Source: Metarhizium brunneum (lineage: Eukaryota > Ascomycota > Sordariomycetes > Hypocreales > Clavicipitaceae). Taken from it: 64,000 bases of DNA. A program made the position numbers and the translations under genes. Shown one piece after another: positions 44,762 through 56,000 of the stretch (within the stretch, counting starts at the first letter, position 1; each line of letters begins with the position of its first letter). The stretch is from the NCBI RefSeq assembly GCF_013426205.1, contig NC_089425.1, positions 1,612,001 to 1,676,000 of the forward strand, given 5' to 3'. Below the pieces are notes generated by a model, which was not told where the DNA came from, ran no database searches, and worked only from the letters and a program-made list of their open reading frames with translations.

Positions 44762-45560
44762 GGTGGAAGAGGATGTGTTTGTTGCAAGTAATGATGCTTC
44801 TGTACAGGCCGTTGATAGCGTCTCTGTGGCGTCTGGTGATGATGATGATGGATGGGGCGGGCTTCTGAGGCGTACAGGATTTGCCAAAATACTCGTAATG
44901 CAAGCCGAAAACTAGAGGCGCAGTCGACAGTGACGAAAAAAAGAAATTAAATGAAAAAGAAAAAATGAAAAGAATTGCTGTGCGACGACAGCTCTATTCA
45001 CAAATGGTCGGAGCGAGAGGCCAATGCTGGCGCTGGCAGCACAGGATGAACGAGCCAGCAGGTCAGTCGGCTGGCTTGTCTGTGTGAGAGGAACATTTGA
45101 AGCCGCGTTAATTGACTGCATCTCATAGTTCTGCGCACGCGACGACGCGATTTTCTGTGGGACATGGAGTCAGCACCCGTACGGCATCCATCGACGGGGC
45201 TGCCTGTGATTGGCTGGCGCCGCACCGCCGGCAGTCAAGGGCCAGGTTCCGCCGTCTCTTCGGCAGCAATTGGCGAACCGCTCCATTAAATAAACCACTG
45301 CGACATCAGAGTGTGACCTGAAATCCATCCACGATTCACTTTTCAAGTGCCTTGAGTAGGCACATACATGTTTGAAGCGGCTCCGGCTCTGGCTTGTGTG
45401 ATTTGTTGTACTTGCATACATACATGATAGTGTGGCTACTCCACCGTAAACCGACACCATCATCCACCTCTCAACGAGGGCCATCGCGTCAACCCAAACC
45501 TCGCCTCGCCAACACTCCCATGACAAAACGCGCCATTCAAATAGAACAAAACAAGACAAA
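44762..45560. other. Divergent intergenic region EAF3 / NKP2
   Basis: This is the shared promoter region of about 800 bases. No gene is supported. Confidence 0.6.
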
Positions 45561-46188
45561 ATGGCACCAACCGAATCCGACATCCTGAAGCACTACCTCC
45601 TCCTCCCAGCGCCTCTTACATCCATCCAGACCCTCGACCAGTTCCGCGCCCTCTTCCCACGCTCGTGGCAAGCGCACCCCCAAGTCCGCCTCCTCTTCCG
45701 CGACCTCCAAGCCCAGCGCAACATCGTCATCAACACCGTCACAGAGAACATTGATGACGAGGCACGACGCGGCGTAGCCATGCGCCGGGAGGTACTTCGC
45801 GTAGCGCTGGAGGAAAGCAGGGACGACGACGGCGACGCAGAGGTTGACATTGAGAGAGCGGTACGTTTTTTTTTTCAAAGTGCTTGAAAGCATTTTTTCC
45901 CCCGGCTAAGACAAGAAAAATACACAGCTCTTTGGGAACAAGTCGGGCGCCAAACGCTCCAAATATACCCTCCACACCGTGATTCCAGATCTCCATGGCG
46001 CCGCGGCAGCCATGCAGTCCGAGATGCAGCGACTCGAGGACGAAGAGGCCGAGCTTGTCGCTTCCATACGCCAGACCATTGAGGACCTGAGCGATCTGCA
46101 GTACGGCAAATTGTCTAATCCCCAGCTCAATAAGGACGTGTTGGAGGGCCTGGCCTCCTTGCAGGATGCGTGCGCGAGCAAGACGTAA
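45561..46188 (+). CDS. NKP2: Inner-kinetochore protein Cnl2/Nkp2
   Basis: Model: join(45561..45860, 45928..46188), 186 aa. The 67-base intron is phase 0. The family signature is seen in ESDILKHYLLLPAPL, LDQFRALFPRSWQAHPQVRLLFRDLQAQR, the middle VxENI segment, and a C-terminal coiled coil (MQSEMQRLEDEEAELVASIRQTIEDLSDLQYGKL). Nkp2 binds Nkp1 and attaches to the COMA complex (CENP-Q/U and CENP-O/P) of the constitutive centromere network; it is not essential in budding yeast. The CENP-Q gene lies only about 2.1 kb downstream on the same strand. Confidence 0.9.
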
Positions 46189-46486
46189 AAAAACTACTGG
46201 CATTAATTATTTGCTTTGGTCTACTTTGAGCACCCTCCCAGAGAACATGTAAGTCGCCTGCCTGCCTTGCCTGCCACGTATTGAAACTACATCCAAGAAA
46301 AAAAGCACAAATGACATTTTACACATCCGCCTCCGGTTTATGGATATCCCGTTTTTTTAGTCATGTCCGTAAAATTCACACATGCAGCGTTTCAACCCCG
46401 CCACACAATACCATATTCCTAACACGTGTAGCTGAAAATAGTAAAATACGACGTCAACGACTCAAATTTTGCGCAACAAAGCACGT

Positions 46487-47389
46487 CTACTGAGGTCGAC
46501 CCTGGCCGGCGGCTGCACCAGGGCGTGCCGCACCAGGGGCGCCGGCACCGGGCTGCATGCGGTTGCCCATGAAGCTGCGACTGGCAAAGGAGACGATCAA
46601 CATGAAGAGCCAGTTTGGGACGAGGCCAAACGCCCACATGACGTAGCCGTAGGGGACGGAGAGGCCGAGCTCGGTAGCCTTGCCGTTGAAGGGATGGAAC
46701 CACGAGTCGAGGGGGACGAAGCCGGCCGCCTGCTTGGACTCGGCGCCGTTGAGCTTGACGAGATCCTCGGAGGTGGTGGAGGTAAGGTTGAGCCGTTTCT
46801 TGTAGATGTCAACGGTGGCGGGTGCGGGAAGCATGTTGATGGACCAGACGCTGCCGGCGCCGGCGGACCAGGCGTTGCAAAGGATGGGCTGGTCGTCGCA
46901 GTTGAGCATGCCCATGTGCGGAGAGCCGGGGAGGATGGCGAACTTGGCGGCCGTTTCGTTGAAAGCCTGCTCAACCTTGCCGCAATGGCCTGCGAGTTTT
47001 GGGTGTCAGCAAAACGAGGCACATCAAGACACTCGTGCAAGGACCGCGCGGCCGAATGGGAAGGGGAAAAAAAAAAGAAGAAACTCACCGAAACAAGTCT
47101 TGTTACGGCCGGAAATCAACACCCACCATTCGGTGGGAACTGTAGCTCCTGGAGCAACAGGCTCATATAGTGTCTCCTTCCAGTTCTCGAGGGTCAACGT
47201 AGACATCTTCATGCTACCCAGCTTCGCCTCCAGTGCCGCCACGGGATCATGCTTTCCCGGGTTGGGGATGTACCCGCTCATCTTGTCCATGAAGGTCTGG
47301 AATTGCGCTTTGTACTGCGCCAATGGATCTTCCTGGGCGGACGCCAGGAGCGGCAGGGCCGCGATAATGGCAGAGGCGGAGACGCGCAT
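46487..47389 (-). CDS. ER membrane protein with thioredoxin-like lumenal domain, unknown role
   Basis: Model: complement(join(46487..46989, 47089..47389)), 267 aa. The 99-base intron is phase 1. A signal peptide (about 1-18, MRVSASAIIAALPLLASAQ) is followed by a lumenal domain with EWWVLISGRNKTCFGHC. The WWV strand leading into Cys99 and Cys103 is like the thioredoxin/PDI active-site region, but the spacing is C-x3-C, where thioredoxins have C-x2-C. Two further Cys (131, 138) may pair. One transmembrane helix (about 213-237, YVMWAFGLVPNWLFMLIVSF) leads to a Gly/Pro/Ala-rich cytosolic tail. Ascomycetes have such conserved uncharacterised proteins. A redox or folding function is inferred only from the fold hint. 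Confidence 0.8.
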
Positions 47390-48269
47390 TGTGGATTTTC
47401 TTGTCTTTTTTTCTTCCGTCTATTTTTTTATCGGGATGCCACGGGGGTGGATGGTTTCCTGGCGGTATAATTGGGCGGCAGGAATGAAAACGTCTCGAGG
47501 TAGGCTCGTTGGCAATGAAAGAGCGAAACAAAGGTCGAGGGATGAAGAAATGGGAAATGGGGACATGGAATGAGATGAAGTGGAAACGGAGTCGGAGAGA
47601 CCGCCTGCGCGAAAAGGGTTCTGGGTTGCGTGGCGGCCGTCAACGTCTGGGGTTTGCGGGCATGGAGGTGGACTGTGGACATCAATCAATGGGGAGGGAG
47701 GGAGACACGGAGCTCAGCAACGGCCGAAGCCCTCTTTGGCAATTTGACCTGTGCGGGCCCAATCAATTCGCGGGATGCCATTTACGGGCCGCTTTACTGG
47801 TTGGGCCGTCCATATCCTGGCACCAGACGCCTTTAATTAGCGGAAAGCTGGTAGAGTCTGGTCCAATGGTTCGCCCGAGCTTGGTTGAACATGACGGCAG
47901 GCGGGGCGAAGAGTAGTGAACCTTTACAGTACGGAGTACGTAGTTAGACACCAAGCGAGAGTCGACCTCTCGGCCATTCTGCTGAATTGAGCTCGCTGTA
48001 CTCCGTAATCTCACATCATCCGTCCTCTTACTGAAGTGTTGGGACCTGCGGCTGCTCGTCAGCACGTACAACATGCACCACGTCCCGCCTGGGAGTTTCG
48101 GCCTCTCAATACCCTGCCTGAACATGCAAGCTCATGTGGGCCACCACCAGCTCTGACGGGCAAAACGCCATTTTGTATTGCTCATCCCAGTCACACCCCA
48201 ACTTACACCTCACCACATTGCCGGACAGCAAATAAAGAAACGCAAAATCCCCAAGCGCAATCGATCCAA
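47390..48269. other. Divergent intergenic region ER protein / CENP-Q
   Basis: This holds an inverted pair of the dispersed motif (TACGGAGTA at 47930, TACTCCGTA at 47999) and a CA-rich CENP-Q leader. No gene is supported. Confidence 0.6.
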
Positions 48270-49579
48270 ATGGTGTCTATCCTCCGATACTGCTCTTCGC
48301 TCTCTTTCCGCAAGCACTAACACATATACACAGGCGCCAAACCCCGAGCGCAAACGCGTCCGGCCCCAAAACGCGTCCAACCAGCTCAAAAAGCGCGGAC
48401 GACCCAGGAAAAGCGACGTCGAGCCCGACACCACGCGCAAACAAACACAGCCCACAATCCGCGAGAGTTGGGGCTCTGCCGCGGGCCGACGAGTCACCGC
48501 AGGCGAAGACGAGAGACCGTCCAAGAGGCCTCGCGCATCAGATGCCTCGCGACGAAGCAGCCAGGGCGCAGCCGTCATTGGGCGCCGAGGAATCCCCCAG
48601 CCGAACCAACCCGGCCCCCTCCGCCGAGCGACAGTCCGCGACGACGACAACGACGACAACATCGAGGCATCTCGCCCTTCCCCGCCGTCCCCCGAAAAGC
48701 CCTACGTCCACGTCGCCCCCCACACCCGACGCGTGCGCCAGTCGGCCATCGAGGCCAAGTGGACGCCGCTGGCCAACGCCTCCCTGACGGCCGTCTCAGA
48801 CACGCTGCAGTACGCGCAGCGTCCCATCCTCCAGCGCCTCGCAGACTCCGAGTTCCGCCGCGAGCACACGGCCTCGGCCGTCCGCCAGGTGGCCCAGCGC
48901 ATCGCGCGCAAGGTCGCGCGCGGCCTGCCCTTCCCGCCGGCCAGCATGCCCGCCAACGTCGGCCGCGCGCCCCTGCAGAGCGACGCCGGCCGCGAGGTCG
49001 AGCTCAACTTCGAGAGCGTCCTCGACGGCAAGCTCAGCCTCGAGAGGCAGCTCGAGCCCGCGCTCGACGCGCTCGACGTCCTCCGCCGGGAGAAGGACGC
49101 CGTCGAGGAGGAGCTGGAGCGCGACTACGACACCCTGCGCAACCTCGAGGCCGGCGCGAGGGCCCAGGCCAGGGAGCAGAGGAGTCTGCTCAAGAAGGCC
49201 CATCTTTTGACGCCCGCGCCCTCGGCCAAGCTGGACGGCGGGCGGGCCGACGCCAAGGACAGCGACGACGGGTTCGTCTTTGGCCGCCGCCGCGACCCGG
49301 GCGCGGAGCCGGGCAGTGCGTTCACGGTGAGTTGCCCTCTGGCTTTGCTTTTTCTCCTTGTTTTTCGAGGTTGCTGATGACGGCGAGCAGGGGGTCCAGG
49401 ACGATGATGAGATTCACCCGCTTGTGGTGCAGCTCGGTGACCATGTGGACAGTATACGGGGGAATCTGGAGCAGACGGAGGGTATTCTGCCGCTGTTGGC
49501 CAGGAGCAAGGCCTCGTTGAGAGCGGTGCTGCTCAAGCACTTGGATCAGCGGGCGTATGAGCAGGTCGTTTTGGGCTGA
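48270..49579 (+). CDS. fta7: Inner-kinetochore protein CENP-Q (Fta7/Okp1-like)
   Basis: Model: join(48270..48272, 48334..49326, 49391..49579), 394 aa. The first coding exon is only ATG; GTGTCT follows, with branch CTAAC and acceptor CACAG, giving MAPNPERKRVRPQN. An upstream in-frame ATG at 48178 without that intron is the alternative. The N-terminus has an AT-hook-like KKRGRPRKSD and disordered basic stretches. The CENP-Q region starts at AIEAKWTPLANASLTAVSDTL, with QRPILQRLADSEFRREHTASA and ARGLPFPPASMP. A long coiled coil (about 260-330) follows. CENP-Q pairs with CENP-U in the COMA complex, linking centromeric chromatin to the outer kinetochore. The second intron is 64 bases, phase 0. NKP2, whose product binds COMA, lies just upstream. 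Confidence 0.87.
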
Positions 49580-50033
49580 GCTGCTTGCCAACTAGTCAAA
49601 AACGAAACGTTTTTGTGTATATTTGATTGCAATGTTGGGAATATAGCGGGATGATTGGCAACATGCTTCTTTATGGATTCTTTGGGCGTTGACAGACGGT
49701 TGCATTGGCTTTTTTCTTCGGACGTATTATGGGGTTTGGCTTGGAACTGGATACATGGATTTACGAATTGAACGACTGGGTACCTAGATAGACATGGCAC
49801 TCTACGAAATGATACATTAGCCTGCGGGAAGGGCATTATGAAACAGGCACCACGGCATCACGGGAGATTACGTTGCAGCTTCTATTTTGTGTAGTGCCAT
49901 CTCGTTGTATTCAGTCTCCATACCTGGATGACCATTTTTTGTAACTTGCTAACTCATTGTAGAGCCAAGCCCAGAAACACACCAGACGAGTCTAGTCACA
50001 TCCAAAAAAAATCAGTCAAGGGGTCCAGACAAT
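49580..50033. other. Convergent 3' intergenic region
   Basis: This is the 3' flanks of CENP-Q (+) and cyclophilin (-), about 450 bases. Nothing else is seen. Confidence 0.65.
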
Positions 50034-50748
50034 TTACAGCTGACCGCTCTTGTCAATGACAATCTTCTTCTTGGTCTTGCCGGAGCCGCTGCCCATAGTC
50101 TCAATCTTCTTGACGATGTCCATACCCTCGACAACCTCACCAAAGACGACATGCTTTCCATCGAGCCACGAGGTGACAACGGTGGTGATGAAGAACTGAG
50201 ATCCGTTGCTGGAAATCACACAGTCAGCATTGCATTTGAAACTGGCTGTTTGAACAGGGGCCAGGGTCTACGACGTACGTGTTAGGACCGGCGTTGGCCA
50301 TGGACAGCAAACCAGGCTTGGTGTGCTTCAGGCTGAAGTTCTCGTCGGCAAACTTTTCGCCATAGATGGACTTGCCGCCAGTGCCCTAGAGGTGGATTGT
50401 CAGCACACGTGTTCCCAGCATAGCCAGGTAGCTCTGGCGGCTAGCTTTTAACACATACGTTGTGGTTGGTGAAGTCACCGCCCTGAAGCATAAAGTCGGG
50501 AATGACACGGTGGAAAGAAGAGCCGGCGTATCCAAAGCCCTTCTCACCAGTGGCAAGGGCGCGGAAGTTCTCAGCAGTCTTGGGGACTACATCGTTGTAG
50601 AGCTTGAAGACGATCTTGCCGAGGGGAGCTACACGGAGAGGCATGCCATTGCCAGTTAGCGATTGTTCCATAATTGCGGTGAGCAGGGACGCTGTAGAAA
50701 CATACCACCGTCGGCGGAGACGTCGAAGAAGACCTGGGGCTGAGTCAT
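50034..50748 (-). CDS. CPR1: Cyclophilin A, peptidyl-prolyl cis-trans isomerase
   Basis: Model: complement(join(50034..50208, 50279..50385, 50459..50628, 50706..50748)), 164 aa for the cytosolic form. Four exons are joined in phases 1, 0 and 2. Catalytic and cyclosporin-binding residues fall at the classic numbers: Arg55, Phe60, Met61, Gln63, Phe113 and Trp121 ([37 protein letters not shown]). The frame stays open upstream to another ATG at 50856, adding 36 residues rich in Ser, Phe, Pro and Arg/His with few acids. In Neurospora one cyclophilin gene makes both a cytosolic and a mitochondrial form by using different starts; the same is plausible here. Confidence 0.96.
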
Positions 50749-52098
50749 GGTTGGCGGATTGATGCGTGGGAATTCAATGGGAAGGGAGTCTTGAGAAAAA
50801 GAGAAGATGTTGAAAGAGGGAAATCTCGAATGGAGGGGAAGCAAGTGAGGGGTCAAACGTCATTCACGTCCTGGGGAGGGGGGATTGGTAGAAAATGGAT
50901 CAAAACAGGACCCAGGTGTGAGCAGTTGGCAGCGGCTGTGCCAATCAGCTTCGCGTGTTGCGTTGACCCGGTTTCACGGTGGCACCGCCGCCCATCTGGT
51001 TGGCTGAGCCGAGCTTTTTCTTTATGCTTCGATCTGGTGGGGGAAATCGTCAGCTCCGAGAAGAAGCTTCGGCATCAATTGACGCAGTTCGTGGGCGTGG
51101 ACTTTGATATGCTGAGGAACGTCGGCTACTACGAAGGCTATGTGTGCGAATGTGCACATAGATAAGTAGAGAGGCTGTATGCCTGTTGTGCTCCAAGACG
51201 GGCCGCCGTCTGTGCTCCCTTGATAGCTGCGGTAGCTCCCTGGGTACCTAGGGTAATCTAATAAGGCGGCAGGTACCTTAATTTAAACTGGGACACAGTG
51301 CGAGGCGACATGCGCACGACATCTTTCTGCTGACCAAGAGAACAGACCACACACGACGTGGCTATTCCATCATGTTCACACTGCTACACCCACAAATGAA
51401 ATGCCCTTGCCCGAAATAGTCGCGTCGATAATAATACTCCGCGATCATGGGGTCCTACAGATGCCAACAAGAATAGCAAACTCTTCAGTATTCAAATTCT
51501 AGTCGACGCAACCAGGCGTTCGTTCATAATGTCGTTTCCAAGCTTCAAACCATTCATTTCTCAAAACCAGGTCAGAAGGACCCAGATAGAATACATATGT
51601 ACATACACACGAAGAATAAATAGTAAACCAAGTATCTACCCCAAAATAATAAAAAAAAGGGCAACCAGTGGTTCTGGAATTGCATCAAGGATCCATACCA
51701 GTCGTGCTCAGTATGTCTTTAATCCTCAATATATGCCACGTAACTAGTTGCTTCAACGTCTCGAGTATAATCGAGAGACAATGCACCATCGGTGTTTCTC
51801 TCCAGGCAAGACGCAAGCTTTTTGTTCTGCAGAGTGTTGAATTGATATCATAAAAATCCATGGTACAAAAGATCCCAAATTTTCCGAGATGTGAGAATGG
51901 TCTCTTCCTCGTCTATGTCCTCCTCGTCCCTAACATGAGGTCGATGGCCTCAACAGGAAATTGCCACTTCGCCCACTATTCCGCTGGGATATCCGCTTCC
52001 ATGACACGCTAATGGCTCACAAGTGAGAAGCAAAATGAAATTCATCATCCGCCCTTTTATTTTGGCCTTCGTTGTCCCGCAACGCCACCAGCTAAGAT
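50749..52098. other. Intergenic cyclophilin promoter / 3' flank of secreted-protein gene
   Basis: The bases 50749-50856 may encode the mitochondrial presequence of cyclophilin. Elsewhere there are only short unsupported frames and AT-rich 3' flank (51500-52000). Confidence 0.6.
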
Positions 52099-53085
52099 TT
52101 AGCGAAGACGAGCATAGCCGCCAGAGGGCTTGGGAGAGCCACTGGTGTGTGTGCCATTACCAGTAGGGTAGGGGACAACGGTGACAGTCTTCTGGAGAGT
52201 TGTGGTCTCATCAGTGCAGTCGGATGAGGTTTGGTCACCGTCGCCGGGAGCAGAAGTTGGCTTGGGGTTGCCGGCATTGGTAGTGGTAGGGCCGCCAATG
52301 GTAACGTAGACGGTAGAGGCTGGGAGAGTGACGGTCTCCTTGGCCTCAGTGACGGTGACGGTTGAGGGAGCACAGGTGCCGTTGCCACCGGGGTTGCCAC
52401 CGGGGTTGCCACCGGGGTTGCCTCCAGCAGACGTGGTAGGATGAGTTCGTGAAACAGTAACAGTACGCGTGACTTTGGTGGTAGAAGTCAAGGTCGTCAC
52501 TTGGTCGCTGCCAGTAGGCGCAAGAGTAGTAGGATCAGCGGTTGCTTCAGATGTGGGAGCGCTGGGCTGAGAAGCTGTGACGAGGATAGTAGAGGTGACA
52601 ACGGAGGCGGACGTGCCAGTTCCGAGAGTAAGGGTCACAGTCTTTGAGGTCACAACTGGCTGGGCAGAGGTGGCAGTGGAATTGGCGGGAAGCGTAGATG
52701 GAGCAGGCGAGGCCTTTGTAGTAGGAGACAGAGTCGTGCCAGTGAGGCCACCGGTAGAGGCCTTGTCTATGATTGAAGATGAGACCTTGCCGACCTCGCT
52801 GATGGGGCAGACAATCGTGGTCAGGACAACGGTGTCGGTGACAGTAGCGGTGGTCTTCTGAGACTCTGGGAGCGTAGCGACGTCGGTAGGGTGAGCCGGG
52901 CAGTTGGTGACAGTAGGAGCACAGCTAGTAATAGTGTGAACCTGAGTGGTTTTGATAGTCACCGTGGTCAGGCCGTCAGCGGAGGTCGTATTGGCACGAG
53001 GGAAGTGCAGATGGTGGTGTCGGCCGGGAGTGTAGGCCGAGGCAACGGCGGCCAACATGCCAAGAGTAGCAACAGCGGACTTCAT
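52099..53085 (-). CDS. Secreted Thr/Ser/Val-rich cell-surface protein
   Basis: A single-exon 328-aa frame. The start is placed at MKSAVATLGMLAAVASA, a clear signal peptide (residues 1-17). The rest is dominated by Thr, Ser and Val with repeated TVT and TTT strands, suited to heavy O-glycosylation. A GGNPGGNPGGNPGGNG tetrapeptide repeat lies near residues 225-240, and paired Cys occur in TSCAPTVTNCPAHP, TTIVCPISE, GTCAPSTVT and SDCTDETTT. There is no C-terminal hydrophobic tail, so it is probably secreted or wall-bound and not GPI-anchored. The TIVCPISE motif recurs in uncharacterised ascomycete wall proteins as far as I recall. Function is unknown; adhesion or wall structure is a guess. Confidence 0.85.
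   Translation of the reverse strand: MKSAVATLGMLAAVASAYTPGRHHHLHFPRANTTSADGLTTVTIKTTQVHTITSCAPTVTNCPAHPTDVATLPESQKTTATVTDTVVLTTIVCPISEVGKVSSSIIDKASTGGLTGTTLSPTTKASPAPSTLPANSTATSAQPVVTSKTVTLTLGTGTSASVVTSTILVTASQPSAPTSEATADPTTLAPTGSDQVTTLTSTTKVTRTVTVSRTHPTTSAGGNPGGNPGGNPGGNGTCAPSTVTVTEAKETVTLPASTVYVTIGGPTTTNAGNPKPTSAPGDGDQTSSDCTDETTTLQKTVTVVPYPTGNGTHTSGSPKPSGGYARLR
52381..52417 (-). repeat. 12-bp tandem repeat encoding GGNP
   Basis: Three near-perfect copies of GTTGCCACCGGG (plus strand), with a diverged fourth, encode the Gly-Gly-Asn-Pro repeat of the secreted protein. Confidence 0.85.
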
Positions 53086-56000
53086 CTTGTCGGTGATGAT
53101 ATTGGTAGAGAGGTTGATAAGGGTCTGGTGTCGTGCGACGGTTCGATTGAATGGCAATCTGATAGACTGTACTTGGAGTACTCAATCCCGTAAAGCTTGA
53201 CTATTGGCAAAGAGCGAAAGTCGATTCCGCGATGGAAAAGTGGTAGCCTAGCTTGCTCACTCGAAGATAAAGAACGAAAGGAGATGAACGGTCAGTGGTT
53301 TTCTGTGAGACGTAGCCTGCTTGACGTCGTGAATCGATATAAAGCTGTGATAGCAAGGACGGCGGTAGAAAACGCGCCAAAAAGAATGTGTGAATAGTCA
53401 GATGGACTTGAGGGAGAAGAGAGAGTGAAGGAGAAAAGAAAGCCAAGATATGGAGAGAGAATCAGGGCCTAGATGAAGGCCGTCCAGAAAGGAGAGGAGG
53501 CGGAGCAGGCAAGGAAGAAGCGGCGCATCCATCGAAAGTTTCTCCAACCATGTTCTCCGTATTGTACATGCGCACTACATACATGCTCCGTATTGAGGTA
53601 TTGTACAATGTAGGTAGAGTAATACTAGCCGTCGTATGCAGGCCAATGCAGCTAGTAGTAGTAGTACACGACGGCCACGGCGTTGTCGTGGGTGGGGTGG
53701 GTTCAATGTTGAGTGATGTTGGACGGCCATGGACATGGGGCCAAAACAAGAACAAGGGTCAGGGCCCGTGGCCAGGAGGTTCGGTCAGCATCCACAAGAT
53801 TAGAACCGACGAAACGGATTGCGGTGCTGCGCGGTTGTCAGCTTGTACTGCACAATACCGTTACGTTCGTCAGTCCGAGTGTTCGTACCGAGCTCTCCAT
53901 ACTTGATTGAATCCCGCCCCTCCTGACCCCACAGGCCCAAATGAAAAAAATATCGGAGCCAAGGAAAAGAACAAATTGAAGGCGCACAGCCACCTGTCTG
54001 ATTAGTACAATGCTCCGTACGCCGTAGATGGCACGAATGACACAAATGCCAACAGCGCAGAATGAACCCAGTGGACCAAGACCATCATCAAGAGGATCAT
54101 CGGGAAGGAGGCCACCAACGTGGGAGTAATTCGCTGGGGCCGCGTGGCACTTGGCATGGTAGAGGAACATGATATCGCCAAGGCTGCGCCAGAAAGAGAT
54201 TAATTGATGCCATTCCGTTGGTGTGGACTCGTGATACGGGCGCATTTAGATCAGACATTCCGCAATAGCGTGGAGACGATGCATCCCAAGCCAGGCACCG
54301 TGGGCACCATGCGTGCCTTGCGGGCGCATCCAATCAGACGTCGTGTAGCCAGTACCACGAAGAAGTACGAGGACAATCGAAGAAGCGTTGACGATGTGAC
54401 GATGCGGCCAGAGCGGCGCTAATCTGTGCTATGAGCACCGCATATCGTCACTTGATTAACGGGGTACTCCGTATTGGACGAAGACTCAGACATACATACA
54501 ACATGGCGACTGCCTCCAGAGTGCATCTTGCTCTTTTTTTTTTTTTTTTTTTCGTTTCTTTTTCTTGGGTTTTCGTCAGGAGCGCCCCAGGTCCAAATGC
54601 TCCGATGCCTGGTATCCGGTTTTTTTTGTTTGTTTGTTTCTCTCTCTGGCCATGCAGCTGGCTCTTGTCGGTGGTTGGAAAGTCCAACCAGATTGGCTCT
54701 CTTCCCTTCAATGTTGGGCAATTTAGCTCAGGGGAAGGACTAGTGGCGCTAGATGCAGGTACCGGGAAGAGATGCAATTCTGAGACGAGCTGTGGACCAA
54801 TCGTTCGGCTGTACCCCTGCAGCAGTCATCCGTGGGCCTCAACGGGCTTCAACGAGGGCGCTCTTCTCCACTCTCCGGCGCCATCCCGAGCCAAATAATG
54901 CAATATGATCGCCTTGTTCACAATCCATTGATCCCTTGCACTGACGCCCCTTTTGACTCTCCCCTGCCCCGCTGTGTCTTCGATATTGCGTGCCATCCAC
55001 CTCGTCGTTCATCGCATCTGACGGCCTTGTGGCAGACTCGATTGCTGAGTCTCTGCCTGAAAGACCACGAGCCGCCGATTCAAGACATGAACGAACCGGA
55101 AATGTCAAACAAATACTCCGTATGTAGGAATGATATGGAAAGTCAACGCCTTTGCCACAAGGTCGCCACGCATTCGTGCAACCACAGAACTACTCCGTAC
55201 GCTGTGGCGTCTTACGTGAATCTGACCAACCGCCAGTTGAACCACGCGCCGTAATCGGGTGCCTGAGCCCGTGATACAAACCTCAACGAGATCTTGGTGA
55301 TGCACGTTACTCAGAAAGCCCCAGCGACACTAGGCGCGGAACACGGGCACTCATGCATCATTTCGTCAAGTACTACGGAGTACATACGTCACATCCAGCT
55401 GTCATTTACGCGTGTGAATCGATGCATCAATTGCACTCTCGCGATTAGTAGACCAAATCTCAGTGGAATGAATTGCCAATGGCGTCTCGCTCGGCGTCGG
55501 CAGCTTAGTTTTCATCGATGATGCCGCCCTGCATGCAAGCCAAGTTTGAAAACCTTTGCATCCCTTGCGGTATGTATGATCCGCTCGGCCTGCATTCCGG
55601 ATGCATAACAGCCATCATCTCGCTTCTTATCGACGAGTGACAGAACCCAGCATTCATCATCTTACGGAGCAGCATGGCTGTCGTGGCGGTAAGAGAAAAA
55701 TTTAAGGCTGGCGCTGGGGTGAACATCATTGATGCCGCCACCCTGCCCATCCGCACTCTATACCCAAGCCCTGAAGGTCTTTTGGGCCTGACGTTATTAG
55801 TCAAGGATTGTCGTGGCTATGTATAGTAAGGGCGAGAGATGTAATGCACGCATCCGTAACGTAAAAGGGATCAGCAAAAACGAGGCATTCGTCGACGTAC
55901 TTTAATAACGAGTTGCTATGAATAAACTTCCAGTCTCTCATCACGGCATGCCACCTGGACGATAGTGGACGGAGCCATGTGGACATGATTGATGGTCCAG

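Noticed and set aside
48468..49520. 350-codon Arg/Pro-rich frame overlapping CENP-Q on the same strand
   Set aside because: It is an out-of-frame reading of the GC-rich CENP-Q exon; the CENP-Q frame has the conserved motifs and coiled coil.
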